Positions 8,051 to 14,729 of a stretch of DNA of 15,749 nt are shown piece after piece. The stretch is from Pseudomonadota bacterium (lineage in GTDB: Bacteria; Pseudomonadota; Gammaproteobacteria; Burkholderiales; Burkholderiaceae_B). The DNA lies in contig JAEYZR010000157.1 in the NCBI GenBank assembly GCA_023427945.1, positions 1 through 15,749 on the forward strand, written 5' to 3'. Within the stretch, counting starts at the first letter, position 1. Every line of letters begins with the position of its first letter. Made by a program: the position numbers and the translations under genes. Below the pieces are notes generated by a model. The model was given only the letters and a program-made list of their open reading frames with translations, ran no database searches and was not told where the DNA came from.

Positions 8051-9229
8051 ATGATCGATACCACCTGGCACGACTGGCCCTTTTTCGACGAGAGTCACCG
8101 CAAGCTGCTGCGCGATCTGGAGCAGTGGTGCGCCCCGTTCGGTGACGCCGGGGGCGGGAAGGCCGAGCACGACGTGGATGCCGAATGCCGCCAGTGGGTG
8201 CGCCGGCTGGGGCAGGCGGGCTGGTTGCGTTACTGCGTACCGGCCGGGCCCGATGGCGCATGGGGCGGGCGACTGGCAGACGTCGATTCGCGCGCCGTGT
8301 GCCTGTTGCGCGAGACGCTCGCGCGCCACGATGCGCTGGCCGATTTTTCGTTTGCCATGCAAGGGCTGGGCAGCGGTGCCATCAGCCTGGGGGGATCGGA
8401 TGCGCTGCGCGCTCACTATCTGCCCCGTGTGGCGCAGGGCGAGGCCATTGCTGCCTTCGCGCTGTCTGAACCGGATGCCGGTTCCGATGTCGCCGCGCTG
8501 GCGTGCTCGGCGCGTCTGGACGGCGATCATTACGTGCTGAATGGCGAGAAAACCTGGATCTCCAACGGTGGCATCGCCGACTTCTATTGCGTGTTCGCAC
8601 GCACGGGCGAAGCGCCCGGTGCTCGCGGCATCACGGGTTTCGTGGTCGATGCCCACACACCTGGGTTGCAGATCGCCGAGCGTATCGACGTGATTGCGCC
8701 GCATCCTCTGGCGCGCCTGTCCTTTTCCGGATGCCGGGTTCCCGTCACCCATCGCCTGGGCGAGCCCGGACAGGGCTTCAAGCTGGCAATGATGACGCTG
8801 GATATTTTCCGCGCATCGGTGGCTGCGGCAGCGCTGGGCCTGGCACGGCGTGCCTTGTCCGAAGGATTGGGTCGAGCCCGCTCGCGCAGCATGTTCGGCC
8901 AGACCTTGGGCGACCTTCAACTGACGCAGGCTGCGTTGGGTGAGATGGCAACGGAAATCGACGCGGCCGCATTGTTGACCTATCGCGCTGCGTGGATGCG
9001 CGATGTGCAGAAAGCCCGCACGACCAGTGCGGCGGCGATGGCCAAGATGGCCGCGACAGAATCGGCGCAACGGGTGATCGACCGGGCCGTGCAGATGTTC
9101 GGCGGCGCAGGGGTGGTGTCGGGCGCGCCGGTTGAAAAACTCTATCGTGAGATTCGTGCGCTGCGCATCTACGAAGGCGCCACCGAAGTGCAGAAACTCA
9201 TCATTGCCAGGGAATTGCTGAAGAACTGA
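8051..9229 (+). CDS. Acyl-CoA dehydrogenase
   Basis: This is a 392-residue FAD-dependent acyl-CoA dehydrogenase of normal length. Family motifs seen: SEPDAGSD (139-146), NGEKTWISN (164-172), the MFGQTLGDLQ segment (281-290), MFGGAGVV (349-356) and the catalytic base Glu375 in IYEGATEVQ (373-381). It would introduce an alpha,beta double bond into an acyl-CoA, here probably a ring-derived alicyclic or opened dicarboxylic CoA ester, passing electrons to ETF. The ATG at 8051 follows GGGAGA (8040-8045), 13 bases after the upstream stop; the frame open to 7931 is a shadow of the crotonase gene. Exact substrate not readable. Confidence 0.93.
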   Translation: MIDTTWHDWPFFDESHRKLLRDLEQWCAPFGDAGGGKAEHDVDAECRQWVRRLGQAGWLRYCVPAGPDGAWGGRLADVDSRAVCLLRETLARHDALADFSFAMQGLGSGAISLGGSDALRAHYLPRVAQGEAIAAFALSEPDAGSDVAALACSARLDGDHYVLNGEKTWISNGGIADFYCVFARTGEAPGARGITGFVVDAHTPGLQIAERIDVIAPHPLARLSFSGCRVPVTHRLGEPGQGFKLAMMTLDIFRASVAAAALGLARRALSEGLGRARSRSMFGQTLGDLQLTQAALGEMATEIDAAALLTYRAAWMRDVQKARTTSAAAMAKMAATESAQRVIDRAVQMFGGAGVVSGAPVEKLYREIRALRIYEGATEVQKLIIARELLKN

Positions 9230-9261
9230 TTCATGCACACGCGACCATCAAGGGGAAAATC

Positions 9262-10905
9262 ATGGCGCATTCCGCACATATCGACACTTTTTCGCACGAT
9301 CGCCTGCCCGATCAGGCGCTCTGGCCGGAAATGCTGTCCGGCCCCGACACGACGTATCCGCAACGGCTCAATTGTGCGGCGGCATTGGTGGACGAGCGGG
9401 TCGCCCAGGGCGATGGTGACCGGCCGGCACTGCGCTGGCGTTCCGGTGACAGCCTGCACACGGCCACCTACGCCGAACTGCTGGCACTGACCAACCGGAT
9501 TGCACATGTTCTGGTGGAAGACATGGGGCTGGTGCCGGGCAACCGCATCTTGTTGCGGGGTCCGAACAACCTGATGATGGCGGCATCGTGGCTGGCCGCC
9601 GTCAAGGCCGGACTGGTGACGGTGCCCACCATGCCTTTGCTGCGTGCCAAGGAACTCAAGCAGGTGATCGACCGCGCCCAGATCGCCGCTGCGCTGTGCG
9701 ATATCCGTCTGAAAGACGAGCTCGCTGCATGCATGGATGCCGGGCATGCACAATTCTGCCCGGACCTGAAACAGGTGCGTTATTTCAATGACGATGCGCC
9801 GCAAGCCCTGGACACGCTTTGCGCCGGCAAGTCGTCCGTCTTCGAGCCGTGCGACACCGCTGACGACGACGTCTGCCTGATCGCGTTCACCAGCGGCACG
9901 ACGGGCAAACCCAAAGGCTGCATGCACTTTCATCGCGACGTGCTGGCCATGTGCGATCTTTTTCCCCGGCACGTTCTCAAGACCTCGCGTGACGATGTGT
10001 TCTGCGGTACGCCGCCGCTGGCATTCACCTTCGGCCTGGGCGGACTGCTGTGTTTCCCCTTGCGCGTGGGGGCATGCGCCGTACTGGGTGAAAAAATGAC
10101 CCCGGATTCGCTGCTGCAGACCATCCAGGATTTCGGCGCCACCATTGTCTTTACCGCGCCCACGTTCTATCGGCAGATGGCCGCGCTGGCGACGCACTAC
10201 GATCTGCGTTCGTTGCGCCTGAGCGTGTCGGCGGGCGAAGCCTTGCCCGATGCCACGCGCACCTTGTGGCGCCAGACCACTGGCCTGGAAATGGTGGATG
10301 GCATTGGCGGGACAGAGATGATCCATGTGTTCATCGCTGCGGCGGGGGGCGACGTACGTCCCGGCGCCGTGGGGCGCGTGGTGCCAGGTTATGTGGCGTG
10401 CGTGGTGGACGAACACATGCAACCGGTGCCCGCCGGTGTGCCCGGCAGGCTGGCACTCAAAGGGCCCACGGGTTGCCGCTACATGGATGACGAACGGCAA
10501 ACCAAGTTCGTGCAACAAGGCTGGAACATCCCGGGCGATGTGTTCATCCAGGATGCCGACGGCTATTTCTATTACCAGGGGCGCAATGACGACATGATCA
10601 TCTCCGCGGGCTACAACATTGCCGGTCCTGAAGTCGAGGATGGTCTGCTGCAGCACGAAGCCGTGGCCGAGTGTGGCGTCGTGGGTGTACCCGACGAGGA
10701 ACGCGGCCAGATCGTCAAGGCATTCGTGGTGCTGCGCGCCGGCTATACGGCCGATCCCGCGATGGCCACGCAACTGCAGGACTTCGTCAAGCGTACGGTC
10801 GCGCCATACAAATACCCGCGTGCGATCGAGTTCGTCAAGACGCTGCCGCGCACCGAGACTGGCAAGCTCAAGCGCTACAGCCTGCGCGAGGAGGCGGCAC
10901 GATGA
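9262..10905 (+). CDS. abmG: Benzoate-CoA ligase family protein, probably 2-aminobenzoate-CoA ligase
   Basis: This is a 547-residue AMP-forming aryl-CoA ligase. It activates an aromatic acid with ATP and CoA, the committed step of the pathway. Motifs: P-loop FTSGTTGKPKG (209-219), GGTE (349-352), GWNIPGD (420-426), hinge GRNDDMIISAGYNI (440-453) and catalytic Lys535 in TETGKLKR. The N-terminus (HIDTFSHDRLP...YPQRLNCAAALVDE) resembles 2-aminobenzoate-CoA ligases as I recall them from Azoarcus evansii (abmG). Salicylate or benzoate as substrate is not excluded, so the symbol is tentative. The start ATG has AGGGGAAA at 9251-9258, and its stop overlaps the next ATG (ATGA). The ligase sits mid-operon rather than first. 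Confidence 0.87.
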   Translation: MAHSAHIDTFSHDRLPDQALWPEMLSGPDTTYPQRLNCAAALVDERVAQGDGDRPALRWRSGDSLHTATYAELLALTNRIAHVLVEDMGLVPGNRILLRGPNNLMMAASWLAAVKAGLVTVPTMPLLRAKELKQVIDRAQIAAALCDIRLKDELAACMDAGHAQFCPDLKQVRYFNDDAPQALDTLCAGKSSVFEPCDTADDDVCLIAFTSGTTGKPKGCMHFHRDVLAMCDLFPRHVLKTSRDDVFCGTPPLAFTFGLGGLLCFPLRVGACAVLGEKMTPDSLLQTIQDFGATIVFTAPTFYRQMAALATHYDLRSLRLSVSAGEALPDATRTLWRQTTGLEMVDGIGGTEMIHVFIAAAGGDVRPGAVGRVVPGYVACVVDEHMQPVPAGVPGRLALKGPTGCRYMDDERQTKFVQQGWNIPGDVFIQDADGYFYYQGRNDDMIISAGYNIAGPEVEDGLLQHEAVAECGVVGVPDEERGQIVKAFVVLRAGYTADPAMATQLQDFVKRTVAPYKYPRAIEFVKTLPRTETGKLKRYSLREEAAR

Positions 10906-11399
10906 ACCTGCCCGACTGGCTGGCGAACGGCCCCGATCCGCGTGTGTTCACCGTGCGCGAGACCGTTCTTTTCCGGCACTGCGATCCCGCTGGCATTGTG
11001 TTCTATCCGCGTTATTTCGAGATGATCAATGATTTTGTCGAAGCGTGGTTCGATCAGGCCCTGGGGGCGTCGTTTCATGCCTTGCATACGCAGGGCGGCA
11101 TTGGTACGCCCACGGCATCCGTGCAGTGCGATTTTGCCGCCCCGAGCCGCTGGAACGATATATTGATCCAGCACCTTCACGTGCAACGCCTGGGTGGCGC
11201 ATCGGTGAACCTGGCGTTTGCATTCACGGGCGAGGACGGCAGTCTGCGCCTGTCGGGGCGAATGACGGTGGTGACCATCGATCTGCAGACCATGCGCTCG
11301 CGCCGTATTCCCGATTCTTTGCGCGCCGGCATGACGCGTTATCTTATCGACCCGCCGCCACCGGCTTCGGGCTCATTCTCTGACAGACAGGACACATGA
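10902..11399 (+). CDS. 4-hydroxybenzoyl-CoA thioesterase-family (hot-dog fold) thioesterase
   Basis: This is a 165-residue hot-dog-fold acyl-CoA thioesterase. The signature FRHCDPAGIVFYPRYFE (24-40) contains Asp28, equivalent to the nucleophile/base Asp of Pseudomonas-type 4-hydroxybenzoyl-CoA thioesterase. It may release CoA from a pathway intermediate, or act as a safety valve against CoA trapping on dead-end aryl-CoA esters. The C-terminal ~17 residues are proline- and serine-rich (PPPPASGSFS) and probably disordered. The ATG at 10902 is coupled to the ligase stop; the longer upstream frame is a ligase shadow. Its own TGA overlaps the next start. Confidence 0.88.
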   Translation: MNLPDWLANGPDPRVFTVRETVLFRHCDPAGIVFYPRYFEMINDFVEAWFDQALGASFHALHTQGGIGTPTASVQCDFAAPSRWNDILIQHLHVQRLGGASVNLAFAFTGEDGSLRLSGRMTVVTIDLQTMRSRRIPDSLRAGMTRYLIDPPPPASGSFSDRQDT

Positions 11400-11812
11400 T
11401 GGAAATTCTTCAACCCCCCGACTGGATCGAACCCCGAGGCTATGCCAATGGCACGGCGGTCGAACTGACCGTCGGCAGCAAGCTGATCAGTGTGGCCGGA
11501 ATGATAGGGTGGAACGCACAACAGCAGTTCGAAACCGACGATCTGGCCGGGCAGGTGCGCGTGGCGCTGGAGAATATCGTCGCCACGCTCGCAGCCGGCG
11601 GTGCCGGCCCCGAACACATTGTTCGCCTGACATGGTATGTGAAAGACAAGCACGCCTACGTGCGCGCCTATCCGGAAATCGGCAAGCATTACCGTGCGAC
11701 TATCGGTCGCCACTTTCCCGCGATGACAGCGGTTCAGGTGGCCGATCTGGTGGAAGACCGTGCCCTGGTCGAGATCGAGGCCACAGCTGTCATTCCTGGC
11801 TCTGAGCGATGA
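11396..11812 (+). CDS. Rid-family (RidA/YjgF/UK114) protein without the canonical arginine
   Basis: This is a 138-residue Rid-fold protein (137 if the second ATG at 11399 is used; both overlap the thioesterase stop). The fold is shown by SKLISVAGMIGWN (28-40), LENIVATLAAGGAGPEHIVRLTWYVKD (58-84) and the C-terminal FPAMTAVQVADLVEDRALVEIEA (107-129). Canonical RidA enamine/imine deaminases carry PAR in that last motif; here it is PAM with Met110 instead of Arg. Arg-lacking Rid subfamilies are known and mostly of undefined function. In this operon a role in hydrolysing the enamine of 2-amino-5-oxocyclohexene-carboxyl-CoA, releasing ammonia, is attractive but inferred. A trimeric cytosolic protein is expected. 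Confidence 0.87.
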   Translation: MMEILQPPDWIEPRGYANGTAVELTVGSKLISVAGMIGWNAQQQFETDDLAGQVRVALENIVATLAAGGAGPEHIVRLTWYVKDKHAYVRAYPEIGKHYRATIGRHFPAMTAVQVADLVEDRALVEIEATAVIPGSER

Positions 11813-12675
11813 GCGTGGAGCTTCTGTTCGACTCGCAGGCCGAGCGCGAGATGCAATATGATGCGCGCGCTTCGGTGGCCGATTTCGCAGGCTACATGCG
11901 TGAGTATGCCGAGCGTTCGGAAACAGTCCGTACCGGGCATCCCGCCCTGCTCGACATCGCATACGGGCCGGGCATCGCAGAACGGCTGGACATCTTCCTG
12001 CCGGTGGCCCGTGCTGCGCCCGCACCCGTACTGGTATTCATACACGGTGGATACTGGCGCGCACAGCGCAAGGAAGACATGTGCAGTTTCGTGCCGGCCT
12101 ACACGCAAGCGGGCATCGCTGTCGTCATCGTGGAATACACCCTGGTGCCCGAAGCCACGCTCGCTGAGGTGGTGCGCGAGATGCGATCGGCCCTCGCCTG
12201 GCTGCATCGACACGGATCACACTACGGCCTGGATGCAGACCGGTTGTTCGTGAGCGGAAGTTCGGCTGGCGGTCATCTGGCCGCGATGTTGATGGCGCCG
12301 GACTGGCCTGCCCGGTATGGCTTGCCTGATGACGTGATCAAGGGCGCAGTGGCGCTCAGCGGTCTGTTCGATTTACGTCCGCTCTGCACGACCGTGGTCA
12401 ACAGCTGGTTGCAGTTGACCGAAACCCAGGCGCTGGCGCTCAGTCCGATCCAGTATGTGCCCGCACGATCCGGGCCGCTGATACTGGCCGTGGGCGGACG
12501 TGAAACGCAGGGCTTCAAGAATCAGACCCAGGCCATGTGGCAGACCTGGCAGTCGCACGGACTCACGGTGCACCAGGTCGATGCGCCCGATTGCGATCAC
12601 TTCAGTTTGTTGTTCGAACTGGGAACACCCGACAGCGCTCTGTTTCAGGCCACTCGTCAGATGATCCTGGCGTAG
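11809..12675 (+). CDS. Alpha/beta hydrolase, arylformamidase (kynurenine formamidase)-like
   Basis: This is a 288-residue alpha/beta hydrolase, last gene of the operon, coupled to the Rid gene by an ATGA overlap. The oxyanion-hole motif HGGYW (79-83) is that of the BNA7/AFMID-type kynurenine formamidases and related HSL-family esterases. The nucleophile is Ser152 in GSSAGG (150-155), and the catalytic His is probably His264 in DHFSLL. The acid residue is uncertain, perhaps Glu232 in VGGRETQGF. If it is an arylformamidase it would convert N-formylkynurenine to kynurenine, or hydrolyse N-formylanthranilate, supplying anthranilate to this pathway. It could also be a general carboxylesterase. No signal peptide, so cytosolic. 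Confidence 0.85.
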   Translation: MSVELLFDSQAEREMQYDARASVADFAGYMREYAERSETVRTGHPALLDIAYGPGIAERLDIFLPVARAAPAPVLVFIHGGYWRAQRKEDMCSFVPAYTQAGIAVVIVEYTLVPEATLAEVVREMRSALAWLHRHGSHYGLDADRLFVSGSSAGGHLAAMLMAPDWPARYGLPDDVIKGAVALSGLFDLRPLCTTVVNSWLQLTETQALALSPIQYVPARSGPLILAVGGRETQGFKNQTQAMWQTWQSHGLTVHQVDAPDCDHFSLLFELGTPDSALFQATRQMILA

Positions 12676-12729
12676 CGCCCGATGGTGTGAAACCCGATCA
12701 AGACTTTACTGACTCGCGCCTGCCGGCAA

Positions 12730-12750
12730 CCCCGCATGCTGTTAGCGGGG
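12730..12750. terminator. Weak hairpin between convergent genes
   Basis: CCCCGC (12730-12735) and GCGGGG (12745-12750) can pair over a 9-base loop, in the 100-base gap between the converging hydrolase and DUF4168 genes. A competing stem GCGCC/GGCGC spans 12750-12769. Neither strand shows a proper T-run after the stem (TTGCC on the minus strand), so intrinsic termination is doubtful; it may be a degenerate bidirectional terminator. Confidence 0.3.
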
Positions 12751-12775
12751 CGCCATACAGGTACGGCGCTCGTCA

Positions 12776-13210
12776 TTATTGCGGCATGGGCTGACCAGAT
12801 TCGCCCACCATGCTGCGCAGCTTCTGCTGCAGTTGCGGGTCTTGCTGGACTGCCTGGCCGATGCCATTGAATTCGTCCACGCTCAATCCATCTGCTCGCA
12901 CGACCTTCACCATCTTTTCGTCCGCTTCGCGATAGATCGACTGACGGGCGTTGTCGTCGGGCGCGGCCTGCAGCTTGGGACGATATTCTTCCGCCAGTAC
13001 GGCCACCTTTTGTGAGGCGCCGGCGAATTTCTCAAGCTGGTCGTCCGATGGCGTGATGGCTGCCGGCGCGGGCGGTGCAGCTTGCTCGGTCATGGGGGCG
13101 CCTTGCTGTGCAGGCCCTTGAGTCGCTGCAGATTGTGCCATGACGGCGGCGCCAGACATGCCTGCTGCGAGTATTGCGGCTGAGATGAATGCGTGTGTCG
13201 ATTTCTGCAT
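12776..13210 (-). CDS. Small exported DUF4168-domain protein
   Basis: This is a 144-residue protein on the minus strand. Residues 1-26 form a Sec signal peptide (K3, hydrophobic AFISAAILAAGMSGAAVM, likely cleavage after AVMAQ or nearby), so it is periplasmic or secreted. Residues ~27-52 are a low-complexity Ala/Gln/Pro linker. Residues ~54-133 (from SDDQLEKFAGASQKV to QQDPQLQQKLRSM) look like the DUF4168 domain, a helical domain of unknown function common in proteobacterial periplasmic proteins. The start is supported by a perfect AGGAGGT Shine-Dalgarno (complement of 13214-13220). It stands alone, convergent with the catabolic operon and divergent from the repair pair. I see no clear promoter. 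Confidence 0.83.
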   Translation of the reverse strand: MQKSTHAFISAAILAAGMSGAAVMAQSAATQGPAQQGAPMTEQAAPPAPAAITPSDDQLEKFAGASQKVAVLAEEYRPKLQAAPDDNARQSIYREADEKMVKVVRADGLSVDEFNGIGQAVQQDPQLQQKLRSMVGESGQPMPQ

Positions 13211-13420
13211 GAAACCTCCTGGTCTGTTTCAGTGAACGCCCATGGTGAAGGCTGCCCACGGCACCTAGCAAGTTTCGTCATGTGTAGCCATGTTTCATTT
13301 GCCGACCCGCTGCACTCATTGCGAAGTAATAGGAGGCCAACTTCCGCTTTGGCTACCTCGTGATGCGAAAAGGAAGATTCAGTGAGGTTGCGCAGGGCCC
13401 ATGCGCGAATTGGCAAATAA

Positions 13421-13436
13421 CTGTATATTTATACAG
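13421..13436. promoter_or_regulatory. LexA (SOS) box
   Basis: CTGTATATTTATACAG fits the proteobacterial LexA consensus CTG-N10-CAG, with perfect inverted 7-base arms around TT; the symmetry extends one base further on each side (13420 A, 13437 T). It touches the GTG start codon of the radical-SAM gene at 13436. A TTGGCA hexamer at 13410-13415 could be a -35, but spacing to a -10 inside the box is short (14 bases to TATACA), so the promoter assignment is tentative. LexA bound here would block transcription of the repair pair. Confidence 0.85.
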
Positions 13437-14713
13437 TGGATATTCAAAGCAAACTCGCGATCCTGGCAGATGCCGCCAAATACGACGCCTCCTGTGCCTC
13501 CAGCGGCAGCGAGCGGCGCAATTCCGTGGGCGGAAAAGGCATAGGGTCGACAGAAGGCGCCGGCATCTGCCACAGCTATACACCGGATGGTCGGTGTATT
13601 TCGCTATTGAAGATCCTGCTGACCAATTTTTGCCAGTATGACTGCCTGTACTGCGTGAATCGCGTCACCAGCAACGTGCCGCGGGCGCGTTTTACCGTGC
13701 AGGAAGTAGTCGATCTGACGCTGGATTTCTATCGGCGCAACTGCATCGAAGGACTGTTTCTTTCCAGTGGCATCATCCAGAATCCCGACTACACGATGGA
13801 GCAAGTCGTCGAGGTGGCGCGTTGTCTGCGGGAAGATCACGACTTCCGTGGCTATATCCACTTGAAGACCATTCCGGATGCTTCGCCCGAACTGATGGAG
13901 CGCGCCGGACGCTATGCCGATCGCCTGAGCATCAATATCGAGTTGCCGAATCAGGAAAGCCTGGTCGCTCTGGCGCCGGAGAAGGACGGCCCGGCCATTC
14001 GCCGCTCGATGGCGCGCATGGCGGTGCATATCGAAGATGCACGCCAGGCCAGGCAGGATGAACGCCGCGGCACACAAATCGTGTCCATGCCCAAGGCTTC
14101 CGTGCGCCGGGCCAAGGCGCCGCGTTTTGCGCCGGGCGGCCAAAGTACACAGATGATCATAGGCGCCGATGCCTCCGATGACCGCAGCATTCTGGCCACC
14201 AGCGCCACGCTCTACGGCAGCTATCGCCTCAAGCGTGTCTATTACTCCGCATTCAGCCCCATCCCCGATGCGCCTTCGTCCTTGCCGTTGGCCGCAGCGC
14301 CTCTGGTGCGCGAACACCGCCTCTACCAGGCCGACTGGCTGATGCGTTTCTATGGGTTCTCGCACGACGAGATCGTGCCGCCTGCACAGGCCGGCATGCT
14401 GGCGCTGGATATCGATCCCAAGCTTGCCTGGGCGCTGGGTAATCGCCAGCATTTTCCGATCGATCTGAACGTGGCGCCACGCGAGATGATGTTGCGTGTG
14501 CCAGGTCTGGGCGTGCGTACCGTGGAGAAGCTGGATGCGGCCAGGCGGGTACGCAAACTGCGCAGCGATGACCTCAGGCGTTTACGTATTCCGCTACAGA
14601 AGATCATGCCCTTCGTGGTGCTGGCCGACTACCGCCCCAGCCGCGCCCTGCAGGCCAGCGACCTGACCGGGAAGGTGGGTGCGTCGGCGCCCCAGCAGGC
14701 CAGCCTGTTCTAG
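13436..14713 (+). CDS. Putative DNA modification/repair radical SAM protein
   Basis: This is a 425-residue radical-SAM protein of the putative DNA modification/repair family that pairs with DUF4130/UDG proteins. The 4Fe-4S motif is Cys66-X3-Cys70-X2-Cys73 (NFCQYDCLYCVNR). The conserved N-terminus KLAILADAAKYDASC (6-20) and GICHSYTPDGRC (43-54) fit the family. A C-terminal helix-hairpin-helix-like DNA-binding segment, VPGLGVRTVEKLDAARR, lies at 355-371. The last five residues, QASLF (421-425), resemble the beta-clamp-binding pentapeptide QL[SD]LF. The only sensible start is the GTG at 13436: an in-frame TAA lies at 13418, no other start precedes the conserved N-terminus, and there is no Shine-Dalgarno. 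The message may be leaderless. The reaction is unknown. Confidence 0.88.
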   Translation: MDIQSKLAILADAAKYDASCASSGSERRNSVGGKGIGSTEGAGICHSYTPDGRCISLLKILLTNFCQYDCLYCVNRVTSNVPRARFTVQEVVDLTLDFYRRNCIEGLFLSSGIIQNPDYTMEQVVEVARCLREDHDFRGYIHLKTIPDASPELMERAGRYADRLSINIELPNQESLVALAPEKDGPAIRRSMARMAVHIEDARQARQDERRGTQIVSMPKASVRRAKAPRFAPGGQSTQMIIGADASDDRSILATSATLYGSYRLKRVYYSAFSPIPDAPSSLPLAAAPLVREHRLYQADWLMRFYGFSHDEIVPPAQAGMLALDIDPKLAWALGNRQHFPIDLNVAPREMMLRVPGLGVRTVEKLDAARRVRKLRSDDLRRLRIPLQKIMPFVVLADYRPSRALQASDLTGKVGASAPQQASLF

Positions 14714-14729
14714 ATTCGGCGCGCACGAC

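Noticed and set aside
7790..10773. Two very long minus-strand open frames (7790-9238 and 9169-10773) opposite the acyl-CoA dehydrogenase and ligase
   Set aside because: They are antisense shadows of two well-supported enzymes with all motifs; the antisense translations are low-complexity and match no family I recognise.
3983..12675. Gentisate-type salicylate pathway as the operon's main function
   Set aside because: No gentisate dioxygenase, maleylpyruvate isomerase or hydrolase is present, while Rid and beta-oxidation genes fit the 2-aminobenzoyl-CoA route better; kept only as an alternative for the monooxygenase annotation.
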